Program-made: the position numbers and the translations under genes
Assembly: GCF_946221145.1 (NCBI RefSeq)
Contig: NZ_CAMIOH010000085.1
Location: 1 to 12,528, forward strand
DNA: 12,528 bases
DNA from: an uncultured Paracoccus sp.
Lineage (GTDB): Bacteria > Pseudomonadota > Alphaproteobacteria > Rhodobacterales > Rhodobacteraceae
Reading direction: 5' to 3'
Shown here: positions 1 to 6,757 of the stretch, piece after piece
Position numbering within the stretch: position 1 is the stretch's first letter
Layout of the letters: each line of letters opens with the position of its first letter
Notes under the pieces: generated by a model
What the model saw: the letters and a program-made list of their open reading frames with translations, nothing else
Told to the model about the DNA's origin: nothing
The model's database searches: none

Positions 1-506
1 GCACCGCCCTGTCGCCGCAACAGCGCGTCCACAAGGGCATGGGCTTCGTGCCCCAGACCCACAACATCTTCCCGACCATGACGGTCGAGGAGAACCTGGA
101 AATGGGCGCCTTCATCCGCAACGACGACATCCGCCAGACGCTGGCGCAGGTCTATGACCTGTTCCCCGCCGTGGCCGAAAAGCGCAAGCAGGCGGCGGGC
201 GAACTGTCGGGCGGGCAGCGCCAGCAGGTCGCGGTGGGCCGCGCGCTGATGACCCGGCCGCAGCTTCTGATGCTGGACGAACCGACCGCAGGCGTCAGCC
301 CCATCGTCATGGACGAATTGTTCGACCGCATCATCGAGGTGGCGCGCACCGGCATTTCCATCCTGATGGTCGAACAGAACGCCCGCCAGGCACTGGACAT
401 CGCCGACATCGGCTATGTGCTGGTGCAGGGCGCCAACCGTTACACCGACACCGGGGCGGCGCTGCTGGCCGACCCGGAAGTCCGTCGCACCTTCCTGGGG
501 GGCTGA
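1..506 (+). CDS. livF: Branched-chain amino-acid-type ABC transporter ATP-binding protein, 3' part
   Basis: Cytoplasmic ATPase subunit that powers uptake through the two permeases encoded next. The frame is open from base 3, so the start and the Walker A loop lie outside the window. Visible parts are a Q-loop region (GFVPQ near base 39), the ABC signature LSGGQRQQ (about 204-227), Walker B with LMLDEPTAG (about 267-293) and the switch segment MVEQNA (about 366). The Q in VEQN in place of the usual switch His is a hallmark of LivF rather than LivG. The stop is 3 bp before livH, so it belongs to the same operon. The substrate could be leucine-type amino acids, an amide or urea, because the HAAT family covers several; the binding protein that would decide this is not in the window. 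Confidence 0.93.
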   Translation, partial: TALSPQQRVHKGMGFVPQTHNIFPTMTVEENLEMGAFIRNDDIRQTLAQVYDLFPAVAEKRKQAAGELSGGQRQQVAVGRALMTRPQLLMLDEPTAGVSPIVMDELFDRIIEVARTGISILMVEQNARQALDIADIGYVLVQGANRYTDTGAALLADPEVRRTFLGG

Positions 507-509
507 GCC

Positions 510-1517
510 TTGGATATCCTCAACGCCCTTGTGGTCTTTCTGAACTTCGTCTTCATCCCCGCCGCCGCCTATGGCGCGCAACTGGCGCTTGGCGCGCTTG
601 GGGTGACGCTGATCTATGCCATCCTTCGGTTCTCGAACTTCGCCCATGGCGACACGATGGCCTTTGGCACCGCGATCACCATCCTTGTGACCTGGGGCCT
701 GCAATCGCTGGGCGTCTCGCTTGGACCGCTGCCGACCGCGCTGCTGGCGCTGCCGGTGGGGATCGCGGCCACCGCGCTGCTGGTCCTGGGTGTGGACCGG
801 TCCGTCTATCGCTTCTATCGCAGACAGAAGGCCGCGCCGATCGTCTTCGTGATGGCCTCGGTCGGGGTGATGTTCGTGATGAACGGGCTGACCCGCCTGC
901 TGATCGGCGTCGATGAACAGCGGTTCGACGACGGCACGCGCTTCATCATCAATGTCCGCGATTTCCGCGACTGGTCCGGCCTGGCCGAGGGGCTGGCCCT
1001 GCGGTCCACCCAGGCGCTGACGCTGGTGGTGACCGTCATCACCTGCGCGGCGCTGTTCTGGTTCCTGAACCGCAGCAAGTCCGGCAAGGCCATGCGCGCC
1101 TATTCCGACAACGAGGATCTTGCGCTGCTGTCGGGGATCGACCCCGAGCGCGTCGTGCGCCTGACCTGGATCATCGCCGCCGCGCTGATGACCATTGCGG
1201 GCGTGCTGTATGGCCTGGACAAGTCCTTCCGGCCTTTCAACTATTTCCAGATCCTGCTGCCGATCTTCGCCGCCGCCATCGTCGGCGGTCTGGGCAATCC
1301 GCTGGGCGCCATCGCGGGCGGCTTTCTGGTCGCCTTTTCCGAGGTCGCGGTCACCTACCCTTGGGTCAAGGTCGCGGGCTATCTGCTGCCCGGCTGGCAG
1401 CCGGGCGGGCTGCTGCAACTGCTTGGCACCGAATACAAGTTCGCCGTCAGCTTCGTCATCCTGATCGTGGTCCTGCTGTTCCGCCCGACCGGGCTGTTCC
1501 GCGGCAAGTCGGTATAA
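510..1517 (+). CDS. livH: Branched-chain amino-acid-type ABC transporter permease LivH
   Basis: Inner-membrane permease of the HAAT family, 335 residues, with several hydrophobic helices. The N-terminal part has the family-typical run GALGVTLIYAILRFSNFAHG (about residues 27-46). A cytoplasmic coupling-loop-like segment follows (YSDNEDLALLSGID, about 198-211), and the C-terminal part has GGLGNPLGAIAGG. The start is TTG at 510, three bases after the livF stop, with a G-rich stretch just upstream. No ATG is available nearby, and the resulting N-terminus (MDILNALVVF) fits the family. It is co-transcribed with livF and livM and should form the transmembrane pore as a heterodimer with LivM. The substrate is not decidable from the sequence. 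Confidence 0.93.
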   Translation: MDILNALVVFLNFVFIPAAAYGAQLALGALGVTLIYAILRFSNFAHGDTMAFGTAITILVTWGLQSLGVSLGPLPTALLALPVGIAATALLVLGVDRSVYRFYRRQKAAPIVFVMASVGVMFVMNGLTRLLIGVDEQRFDDGTRFIINVRDFRDWSGLAEGLALRSTQALTLVVTVITCAALFWFLNRSKSGKAMRAYSDNEDLALLSGIDPERVVRLTWIIAAALMTIAGVLYGLDKSFRPFNYFQILLPIFAAAIVGGLGNPLGAIAGGFLVAFSEVAVTYPWVKVAGYLLPGWQPGGLLQLLGTEYKFAVSFVILIVVLLFRPTGLFRGKSV

Positions 1518-1529
1518 GGAGGGTCCGTC

Positions 1530-2861
1530 ATGTCCACCAACCGTCAAGCCGCCGCCGTCAGCCCCTGGCGCGCGCCGATCCTGTTCCTGGCCCTGGCCGT
1601 GCTGTTCCTGCTGGAGGGCACCGTCAGGAACGGCATGTTCTCGGGGTCGTGGAACACCGCGCTTGCGATCCTGAACATGGGGCTGATCTCGGCCATCGCG
1701 GCCTTGGGCGTGAACATGCAATGGGGCTATGCGGGGCTGTTCAACACCGGCGTCGTGGGCTTTCTGGCCATCGGCGGGCTGGCCCCGGTGCTGGTGTCCC
1801 TGCCCCCGGTCGAAGGGGCCTGGGCCGCAGGCGGGCCGCGCCTTATCCTGTCGCTGCTGGTGGGTCTGGGCACGCTGGCCCTGGCCAGGATCGTCTATGG
1901 CCGCACCCGCCGCGCCTGGGCGGTGGCCCTGGTGCTGATCCTGGGTTTCGTCGCCTATCGCTGGCTGTTCGACCCGGCCGTCACGGCGATCGAGGCCAAT
2001 GACAGCGCCCGCGCCGGCAATATCGGCGGGCTGGGCCTGCCGATCCTGCTGTCCTGGATCGTCGGTGGCGCCTTTGCCGCCGCTGCCGCCTGGGCGGTGG
2101 GCAAGGTCGCGCTTGGGCTGCGCTCGGACTATCTGGCCATCGCCACGCTGGGCATCGGCGAGATCATCGTGGCCGTCCTGCGCAACGAGGGCTGGCTGGC
2201 GCGCGGCGTGAACAACGTCGCCTCGATCCCCCGGCCCGTGCCGTACGAGATCGACCTGCAACAGAACCCCGCCTTCATCGACGCCGCCGCCCGCTGGGGC
2301 TTTGGCGTGGCCGAGGCGTCGGGGATCTGGGTCAAGCTGTGCTATCTGTCGCTGTTCCTGGTGGTGCTGCTGGCGATTATCCTGCTGGCGGAACTGGCGC
2401 TGAAATCGCCCTGGGGCCGGATGATGCGCGCGATCCGCGACAACGAAACGGCATCCGCCGCGATGGGCAAGGACGTGACCGCCCGCCACCTGCAGATCTT
2501 CGTGCTGGGATCGGCGGTCATCGGCATCGCGGGCGCGATGATGATCACGCTGGACGGGTTGATGGCGCCCAACAGCTATAACCCGCTGCGCTATACCTTC
2601 CTGATCTGGGTGATGGTGATCGTCGGCGGGTCGGGCAACAACTGGGGCGCGGTGCTGGGGTCGATCCTGATCTGGTTCCTGTGGATCAAGGTCGAGGTCT
2701 GGGGCCCCGGCCTGATCGGCGTGCTGGTCGGTCCGCTGCCCGATGGCGACATCAAGACCCATCTGCTGAACAGCGCCGCGCATATGCGCTTTATCGCCAT
2801 GGGCCTGGTCCTGTTGCTGGTGCTGCGCTTTGCCCCGCGCGGGCTGGTGCCGGAAAAATGA
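1530..2861 (+). CDS. livM: Branched-chain amino-acid-type ABC transporter permease LivM
   Basis: Second inner-membrane permease, 443 residues, slightly longer than E. coli LivM. Recognisable segments are NMQWGYAGLFNTGVVGFLAI (about residues 60-79), the LivM counterpart of the LivH FSNFAHGD region; LRSDYLAIATLGIGEI; the coupling loop IRDNETASAAMGKDV; and GGSGNNWGAVLGS near the C-terminus. A strong Shine-Dalgarno (AAGGAGG, 1516-1522) sits 7 bases before the ATG and overlaps the livH stop, so translation is coupled. It is the last gene of the operon: a hairpin terminator begins 3 bp after its stop. The substrate-binding protein and LivG must therefore lie upstream of this window or elsewhere. 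Confidence 0.94.
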   Translation: MSTNRQAAAVSPWRAPILFLALAVLFLLEGTVRNGMFSGSWNTALAILNMGLISAIAALGVNMQWGYAGLFNTGVVGFLAIGGLAPVLVSLPPVEGAWAAGGPRLILSLLVGLGTLALARIVYGRTRRAWAVALVLILGFVAYRWLFDPAVTAIEANDSARAGNIGGLGLPILLSWIVGGAFAAAAAWAVGKVALGLRSDYLAIATLGIGEIIVAVLRNEGWLARGVNNVASIPRPVPYEIDLQQNPAFIDAAARWGFGVAEASGIWVKLCYLSLFLVVLLAIILLAELALKSPWGRMMRAIRDNETASAAMGKDVTARHLQIFVLGSAVIGIAGAMMITLDGLMAPNSYNPLRYTFLIWVMVIVGGSGNNWGAVLGSILIWFLWIKVEVWGPGLIGVLVGPLPDGDIKTHLLNSAAHMRFIAMGLVLLLVLRFAPRGLVPEK

Positions 2862-2863
2862 CG

Positions 2864-2887
2864 AAAGGGGCCGCTCGGCCCCTTTTT
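2864..2887. terminator. Bidirectional intrinsic terminator between livM and the convergent lipoprotein gene
   Basis: The inverted repeat AAAGGGGCC / GGCCCCTTT with loop GCTC is followed by a T run on the + strand (2883-2887). On the - strand the right arm is preceded by A residues and the hairpin is followed by a T-rich tail. The two convergent stop codons are only 25 bp apart, so one hairpin serves both genes. Confidence 0.85.
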
Positions 2888-3414
2888 CACCGGCAGTTGT
2901 CGCCCAGCACCACGCTGTAATAGACCTGCCCGTCAGCGCCCCTGGCCACGCCGCTGCCCAGGTCGCGGCTGGACTGACCCAGCACTTCGGTCCGCTGCGG
3001 CTGGGCACCCATCCAGCGGGCGACGGCATCCGCCGGGCCGCCGCCACGCCCGACAAGCTGCACCACGCCGCAGACGGGGTAACCGGCAGCCCGCGCCCGG
3101 TCCACGACGCTGGACCCGTTCGACCCCTCCACATCGACGCGTCCTGTCCGGGCCATGTCGCAGGCATGGCTCTGCGCGACCTGCGCCAGCAGCGGTGCGG
3201 CGGCCAGCGGGGTCTTGCCCTGGCTCTGCCGCGTGGCATTGACCGCGGCGTCCATCTGGGCGGCCATCGCCGGATCGCCGGCGCATTGCGCGGCCAGGGC
3301 TTCCTCGGCCGGGGGAACGCTGGCGGTCCGCCATGGCAGGGCGGTGCTGCCTTGCTGGCAGGCGGCAAGGACGGACAGGCTGGCAACGGCGGCGAAGATT
3401 CGAAATGCGGGCAT
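2887..3414 (-). CDS. CAP (SCP/PR1)-superfamily lipoprotein, degenerate pocket
   Basis: A 175-residue envelope lipoprotein. The start at 3414 is chosen because it gives a lipoprotein signal peptide: basic or polar start, hydrophobic core, and lipobox L-A-A-C with Cys19. The frame stays open far upstream, but only as the antisense of guaA. The mature part follows the CAP layout: helix VNATRQSQGKTPLAAAPLL (about 58-76), HACDMARTG (83-91), DRARAAGY (105-112), WMGAQPQRTEVL (134-145) and a final strand YYSVVLGD. CAP domains usually carry two His and two Glu lining a cavity. Here the H of HACDM remains, but the later His and the Glu of the usual GENI segment appear replaced (CGVVQLVG; QR instead of HR). 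Four further cysteines (44, 85, 115, 174) could form two disulfides. The ribosome site is weak (AGGT). An EcfG-type promoter lies upstream. Biochemical role unknown. Confidence 0.82.
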   Translation of the reverse strand: MPAFRIFAAVASLSVLAACQQGSTALPWRTASVPPAEEALAAQCAGDPAMAAQMDAAVNATRQSQGKTPLAAAPLLAQVAQSHACDMARTGRVDVEGSNGSSVVDRARAAGYPVCGVVQLVGRGGGPADAVARWMGAQPQRTEVLGQSSRDLGSGVARGADGQVYYSVVLGDNCR

Positions 3415-3441
3415 CGGACGACCTGTGATGTTCGGGCCGAA

Positions 3442-3467
3442 AACGCCCCGCCGACAAGCCCGGTTCC
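3442..3467 (-). promoter_or_regulatory. Putative EcfG (general stress) sigma promoter for the CAP lipoprotein
   Basis: On the - strand GGAAC (3467-3463) is followed after 17 bases by CGTT (3445-3442). This is the consensus published for EcfG/SigT-type promoters in alphaproteobacteria. A start site about 7 bases further on would leave a leader of about 20 bases before the ATG at 3414. It is a motif match only, and whether the host encodes EcfG cannot be seen here. Confidence 0.55.
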
Positions 3468-3481
3468 GCGCGGCGAATCCC

Positions 3482-3509
3482 TTGCGCGGGGCCATGGGCG
3501 CGCTTAAAG
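3482..3509 (+). promoter_or_regulatory. Putative housekeeping promoter for guaA, positioned for a leaderless mRNA
   Basis: TTGCGC (3482-3487) and TTAAAG (3504-3509) are separated by 16 bases. A start about 7 bases after the -10 falls on or next to the A of the guaA ATG (3517). The short inverted repeat GCGCT/AGCGC (3500-3512) overlaps the -10. The -10 matches the consensus imperfectly. Confidence 0.42.
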
Positions 3510-3516
3510 CGCTTCC

Positions 3517-5076
3517 ATGACACAGCATCAGCGCCTTCTGATCATCGACTTCGGATCCCAGGTCACGCAACTGATCGCGCGACGCCTGCGGGAACTGAAC
3601 GTCTATTGCGAAATCCACCCATATAACCTGCTGACCGACGACATCCTGCGCAGCCTTGCGCCGCAGGCCGTGATCCTGTCGGGCGGGCCGGACAGCGTGA
3701 CGCGCGCGGGCAGCCCCCGCGCCCCGCAGGCCGTGTTCGATCTGGGCGTGCCGCTGTTCGGCATCTGCTATGGCCAGCAGGTGATGATGGAACAGCTTGG
3801 CGGCGCCGTCGAGGCAGGCCACCACGCCGAATATGGCCGCGCCTTCATCGCCCCGGCGGATGGCCACAAGGGCGACGGCATCTTCGCGGGCCTGTTCGAT
3901 CACGCTCGCGAAGAGGTCTGGATGAGCCATGGCGACCGCGTGACCAGCCTTGCCCCGGGGTTCCAGGTCATCGGCACGTCGCCCAACGCGCCCTTCGCGA
4001 TGATCGCCGATGAGGCCCGCCGCTTTTACGCCGTGCAGTTCCACCCCGAGGTGCATCACACCCCGAACGGCCGGACCCTGCTGGAAAACTTCGTGCGCCT
4101 GGCGGGGTTCACCGGCGACTGGACCATGGCCGGATACAAGGACGAGGCGATCCGCAAGATCCGCGAACAGGTCGGCGACAAGCGCGTCATCTGCGGTCTG
4201 TCCGGCGGCGTGGACAGTTCCGTCGCGGCGGTGCTGATCCACGAGGCGATCGGCGACCAGCTGACCTGCGTCTTCGTGGACCACGGCCTGCTGCGCCTGA
4301 ACGAGGCCGAGGAAGTCGTGACCATGTTCCGCGACACCTATAACATCCCGCTGATCCATGCCGATGAAAGCGAGCTGTTCCTGGGCGCGTTGGAAGGGGT
4401 CAGCGATCCCGAGGTCAAGCGCAAGACCATCGGCCGGCTGTTCATCGACGTGTTCCAGCGTTACGCCAACGGCATCGAGGGCGCGGAATTCCTGGCGCAG
4501 GGGACGCTCTATCCCGACGTGATCGAAAGCGTCAGCTTTTCGGGCGGCCCGTCGGTCACGATCAAGTCGCATCACAATGTCGGCGGCCTGCCGGAAAAGA
4601 TGGGTCTGAAGCTGGTCGAACCGCTGCGCGAACTGTTCAAGGACGAGGTCCGCGCCCTGGGCCGCGAACTGGGCCTGCCCGACAGGTTCATCGGCCGCCA
4701 CCCCTTCCCCGGCCCCGGCCTTGCGATCCGCTGCCCCGGCGAGATCACCCGCGAAAAGCTGGAGATCCTGCGCCGCGCCGATGCGGTCTTCATCGACCAG
4801 ATCCGCAAACACGGGCTGTATGACGACATCTGGCAGGCGTTCGTGGCGATCCTGCCGGTGCGCACCGTGGGCGTTATGGGCGACGGGCGCACCTATGACT
4901 TTGCCTGCGCGCTGCGGGCGGTCACCTCGGTCGATGGCATGACGGCGGATTACTATCCGTTCAGCCATGATTTCCTGGGCGAAACCGCCACCCGCATCAT
5001 CAACGAAGTCAAGGGCATCAACCGCTGCACCTACGACATCACCTCGAAACCCCCCGGCACGATCGAGTGGGAGTGA
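3517..5076 (+). CDS. guaA: GMP synthase (glutamine-hydrolysing)
   Basis: Converts XMP to GMP with ATP and glutamine in the cytoplasm, the last step of guanine nucleotide synthesis. It has 519 residues, full length for the family (E. coli about 525). The N-terminal class I glutamine amidotransferase domain has the nucleophile Cys84 in FGICYGQQ and the partners His176 and Glu178 in FHPEVHH. The ATP pyrophosphatase domain has the P-loop SGGVDSS (229-235). The C-terminal dimerisation domain ends in the typical KPPGTIEWE. The start is unambiguous: an in-frame TAA lies at 3505-3507 and no other start lies between it and the ATG at 3517. No Shine-Dalgarno is present in the pyrimidine-ended sequence before it. 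It is a single-gene unit, divergent from the CAP lipoprotein and followed by a strong terminator. Confidence 0.98.
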   Translation: MTQHQRLLIIDFGSQVTQLIARRLRELNVYCEIHPYNLLTDDILRSLAPQAVILSGGPDSVTRAGSPRAPQAVFDLGVPLFGICYGQQVMMEQLGGAVEAGHHAEYGRAFIAPADGHKGDGIFAGLFDHAREEVWMSHGDRVTSLAPGFQVIGTSPNAPFAMIADEARRFYAVQFHPEVHHTPNGRTLLENFVRLAGFTGDWTMAGYKDEAIRKIREQVGDKRVICGLSGGVDSSVAAVLIHEAIGDQLTCVFVDHGLLRLNEAEEVVTMFRDTYNIPLIHADESELFLGALEGVSDPEVKRKTIGRLFIDVFQRYANGIEGAEFLAQGTLYPDVIESVSFSGGPSVTIKSHHNVGGLPEKMGLKLVEPLRELFKDEVRALGRELGLPDRFIGRHPFPGPGLAIRCPGEITREKLEILRRADAVFIDQIRKHGLYDDIWQAFVAILPVRTVGVMGDGRTYDFACALRAVTSVDGMTADYYPFSHDFLGETATRIINEVKGINRCTYDITSKPPGTIEWE

Positions 5077-5084
5077 CGCGTCAG

Positions 5085-5114
5085 AGGCCGACCCCCTTGC
5101 GGGTCGGCTTTTTT
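5085..5114 (+). terminator. Intrinsic terminator of guaA
   Basis: GCCGACCC (5087-5094) pairs perfectly with GGGTCGGC (5101-5108) around a 6-base loop and is followed directly by six T (5109-5114). It begins about 8 bp after the guaA stop. Confidence 0.93.
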
Positions 5115-5147
5115 GTTGCAGGATGGGACCATCGCAGGGGGGCGCAT

Positions 5148-5888
5148 ATGATCCGCATCGGCATCGGCGGCTGGAACTTCGCGCCCTGGCGCGGCGGCGC
5201 CTTCTATCCCGACGGTCTGCCGCAGCGGCGGGAACTGGAATACGCCAGCCGTCACCTTACCTCGATCGAGATCAACGCGACCTATTACGGCAGCCAGAAG
5301 CCCGACAGCTTCCAGAAATGGCATGACGAAACGCCCGACGATTTCGTTTTCGCGCTGAAAGGCCCGCGCTTTGCCACCAACCGCCGCGTGCTTGCGGACG
5401 CGGGCGACAGTATCGCCCGGTTCCTGGGTTCCGGGATCACCCGGCTGGCGGGCAAGCTGGGGCCGCTGAACTGGCAACTGGCCGAAACCAAGGCCTTCGA
5501 TCCCCAGGATTTCGCCGGTTTCCTGTCCCTGTTGCCCCCCAGCCACGACGGTCTGACCCTGCGCCACGCCATCGAGGCGCGCCATGCCAGTTTCGCCGAT
5601 GACGGGGCCGCCGCCCTGTGCCGTGACCACGGCGTTGCCCTGGTCCGCGCCCTGGACAGCAGCTTTCCCGAAATCGCGGCCGACACCGCCGATTTCGGCT
5701 ATTGGCGGCTGATGGGCACGACCGATCGCGACAACGGCTATGCCGATGCCGATCTGGACCGCTGGGCCGCGATGGCGCGTCAGGCGGGCAAGGATCGCGA
5801 GCTTTACCTCTATGTCATCTCGGGCGAAAAGGCCCGCAACCCGGCCGCCGCCATGGCGCTGATCGACCGTTTGAAGGACAAACCATGA
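5148..5888 (+). CDS. DUF72 / YecE-family protein
   Basis: A 246-residue cytoplasmic protein of the DUF72 family, which adopts a TIM-barrel-like fold; its biochemical function is not established. Diagnostic segments are the opening strand IRIGIGGWNFAPWRG with FYP just after, LTSIEINATYYGSQ (about 38-51), FVFALKGPRFATN (about 67-79), KLGPLNWQL (about 104-112), IEARHASF and a C-terminal YVISGEKARNPAAA. The ATG at 5148 is preferred over an in-frame ATG at 5067 because it gives the family N-terminus, has a G-rich ribosome site (CAGGGGGG) and avoids running through the guaA terminator. Its stop overlaps the next start (ATGA), so the two are translationally coupled and probably work together. Confidence 0.9.
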   Translation: MIRIGIGGWNFAPWRGGAFYPDGLPQRRELEYASRHLTSIEINATYYGSQKPDSFQKWHDETPDDFVFALKGPRFATNRRVLADAGDSIARFLGSGITRLAGKLGPLNWQLAETKAFDPQDFAGFLSLLPPSHDGLTLRHAIEARHASFADDGAAALCRDHGVALVRALDSSFPEIAADTADFGYWRLMGTTDRDNGYADADLDRWAAMARQAGKDRELYLYVISGEKARNPAAAMALIDRLKDKP

Positions 5889-6691
5889 CCTGCGCCTGCG
5901 GACATCACCACTCGCCCCGCCACCAGCATGATGCGAAGGGCGCGCCGGTCGCGCTGAAGCGGCCGATGTTCGCGCTGAGCGGGCGGCTGATCTGTCGGGA
6001 CGCGGGACAGATGATGACCGCGCTGTCGCTGCTGCCCGAACACATCGCGCTCAGCCGTGCGGAACCGGGCTGCCTGCAGTTCGACCTGTGGCAGGACGAG
6101 GATCCGATGGTCTGGCACCTGTCGGAACTGTTCGTCGATGCCGATGCCTTTGCCGTCCACGGCAAGCGCACCCAGGACAGCGCCTGGGGCCGCGAGGGCG
6201 CAGGGATCGGCCGCGACTTCCATCCCCGCGACGTGACGCCGGTCATCCGCCGCGAAACCCGGCAGGACCTGGACGCCATCGACGCCTTGCTGCGCGACGC
6301 CTTTGGCGGCGATGCCGAGGCGGGGCTGGTCCGCCGCCTGCGCGAAGATGGCGACCTGTCGCTGTCGCTGGTGGCGGATGCGGCGGGGACCATCGTCGGC
6401 CATGCGGCGCTGTCGCCGCTGGACGCGGACCGCCCGGCCCATGCGCTTGCCCCTGTCGCGGTCGCGCCCAAGGCGCAGCGCCTGGGCATCGGCGCGACCC
6501 TGGTCCATCAGGCCTTGGCCTGGGCGGATGGCGCGGCAGTCGTGGTCCTGGGCGATCCGGGTTATTACGGGCCGCTGGGCTTCAAGCCCGCCGATCTGGC
6601 GACCCCCTATGCCGGGCCGGGATTGCAGATCGTCGGCACCCTGCCCCAGGGCAGCGCCGTCCGCCACGCCCCGGCCTTCGCGGCGCTGTGA
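5885..6691 (+). CDS. ABM-type monooxygenase domain fused to a GNAT N-acetyltransferase, with His/Cys-rich N-terminus
   Basis: A 268-residue protein that starts within the ATGA overlap with the DUF72 gene. Residues 1-16 are rich in Cys and His (CACGHHH, then RHQHD) and look able to bind a metal. Residues about 28-112 match the antibiotic-biosynthesis-monooxygenase/quinol-monooxygenase fold (ALSGRLICRDAG; SRAEPGCLQFDLWQDED; HLSELFVDADAFAVH). Residues about 119-268 are a GNAT domain with the acetyl-CoA loop QRLGIGATLV (198-207) and the C-terminal GDPGYYGPLGF typical of YhbS-like acetyltransferases. I infer two activities on one chain; the substrates are unknown. No terminator follows before pepF. 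The domain assignments come from reading motifs, the ABM part being less certain than the GNAT part. Confidence 0.85.
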   Translation: MTCACGHHHSPRHQHDAKGAPVALKRPMFALSGRLICRDAGQMMTALSLLPEHIALSRAEPGCLQFDLWQDEDPMVWHLSELFVDADAFAVHGKRTQDSAWGREGAGIGRDFHPRDVTPVIRRETRQDLDAIDALLRDAFGGDAEAGLVRRLREDGDLSLSLVADAAGTIVGHAALSPLDADRPAHALAPVAVAPKAQRLGIGATLVHQALAWADGAAVVVLGDPGYYGPLGFKPADLATPYAGPGLQIVGTLPQGSAVRHAPAFAAL

Positions 6692-6704
6692 CGGCGCGCA
6701 AGCC

Positions 6705-6732
6705 TTGCAGATCGGCCAAGGCCGGTTACATC
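6705..6732 (+). promoter_or_regulatory. Weak candidate promoter for pepF
   Basis: TTGCAG (6705-6710) and TACATC (6727-6732) are 16 bases apart in the 66-bp gap before pepF. The -10 match is poor, so read-through from the upstream gene is equally possible. Confidence 0.25.
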
Positions 6733-6757
6733 TGGGCCAGTCACGAAAGGATCCCTC

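Noticed and set aside
1627..1650. GGAAC-N16-CGTG inside livM
   Set aside because: It misses the last base of the -10 element and lies within the coding region near the start of the gene; treated as chance.
3415..4968. A - strand frame open for more than 500 codons continuing upstream of the CAP lipoprotein
   Set aside because: It is the antisense of guaA, kept open by GC-rich codon bias. The lipoprotein signal peptide begins at 3414 and nothing upstream resembles a protein family.
5067..5147. Upstream extension of the DUF72 gene
   Set aside because: It would start inside guaA and run through the guaA terminator hairpin. The family N-terminus begins at 5148.
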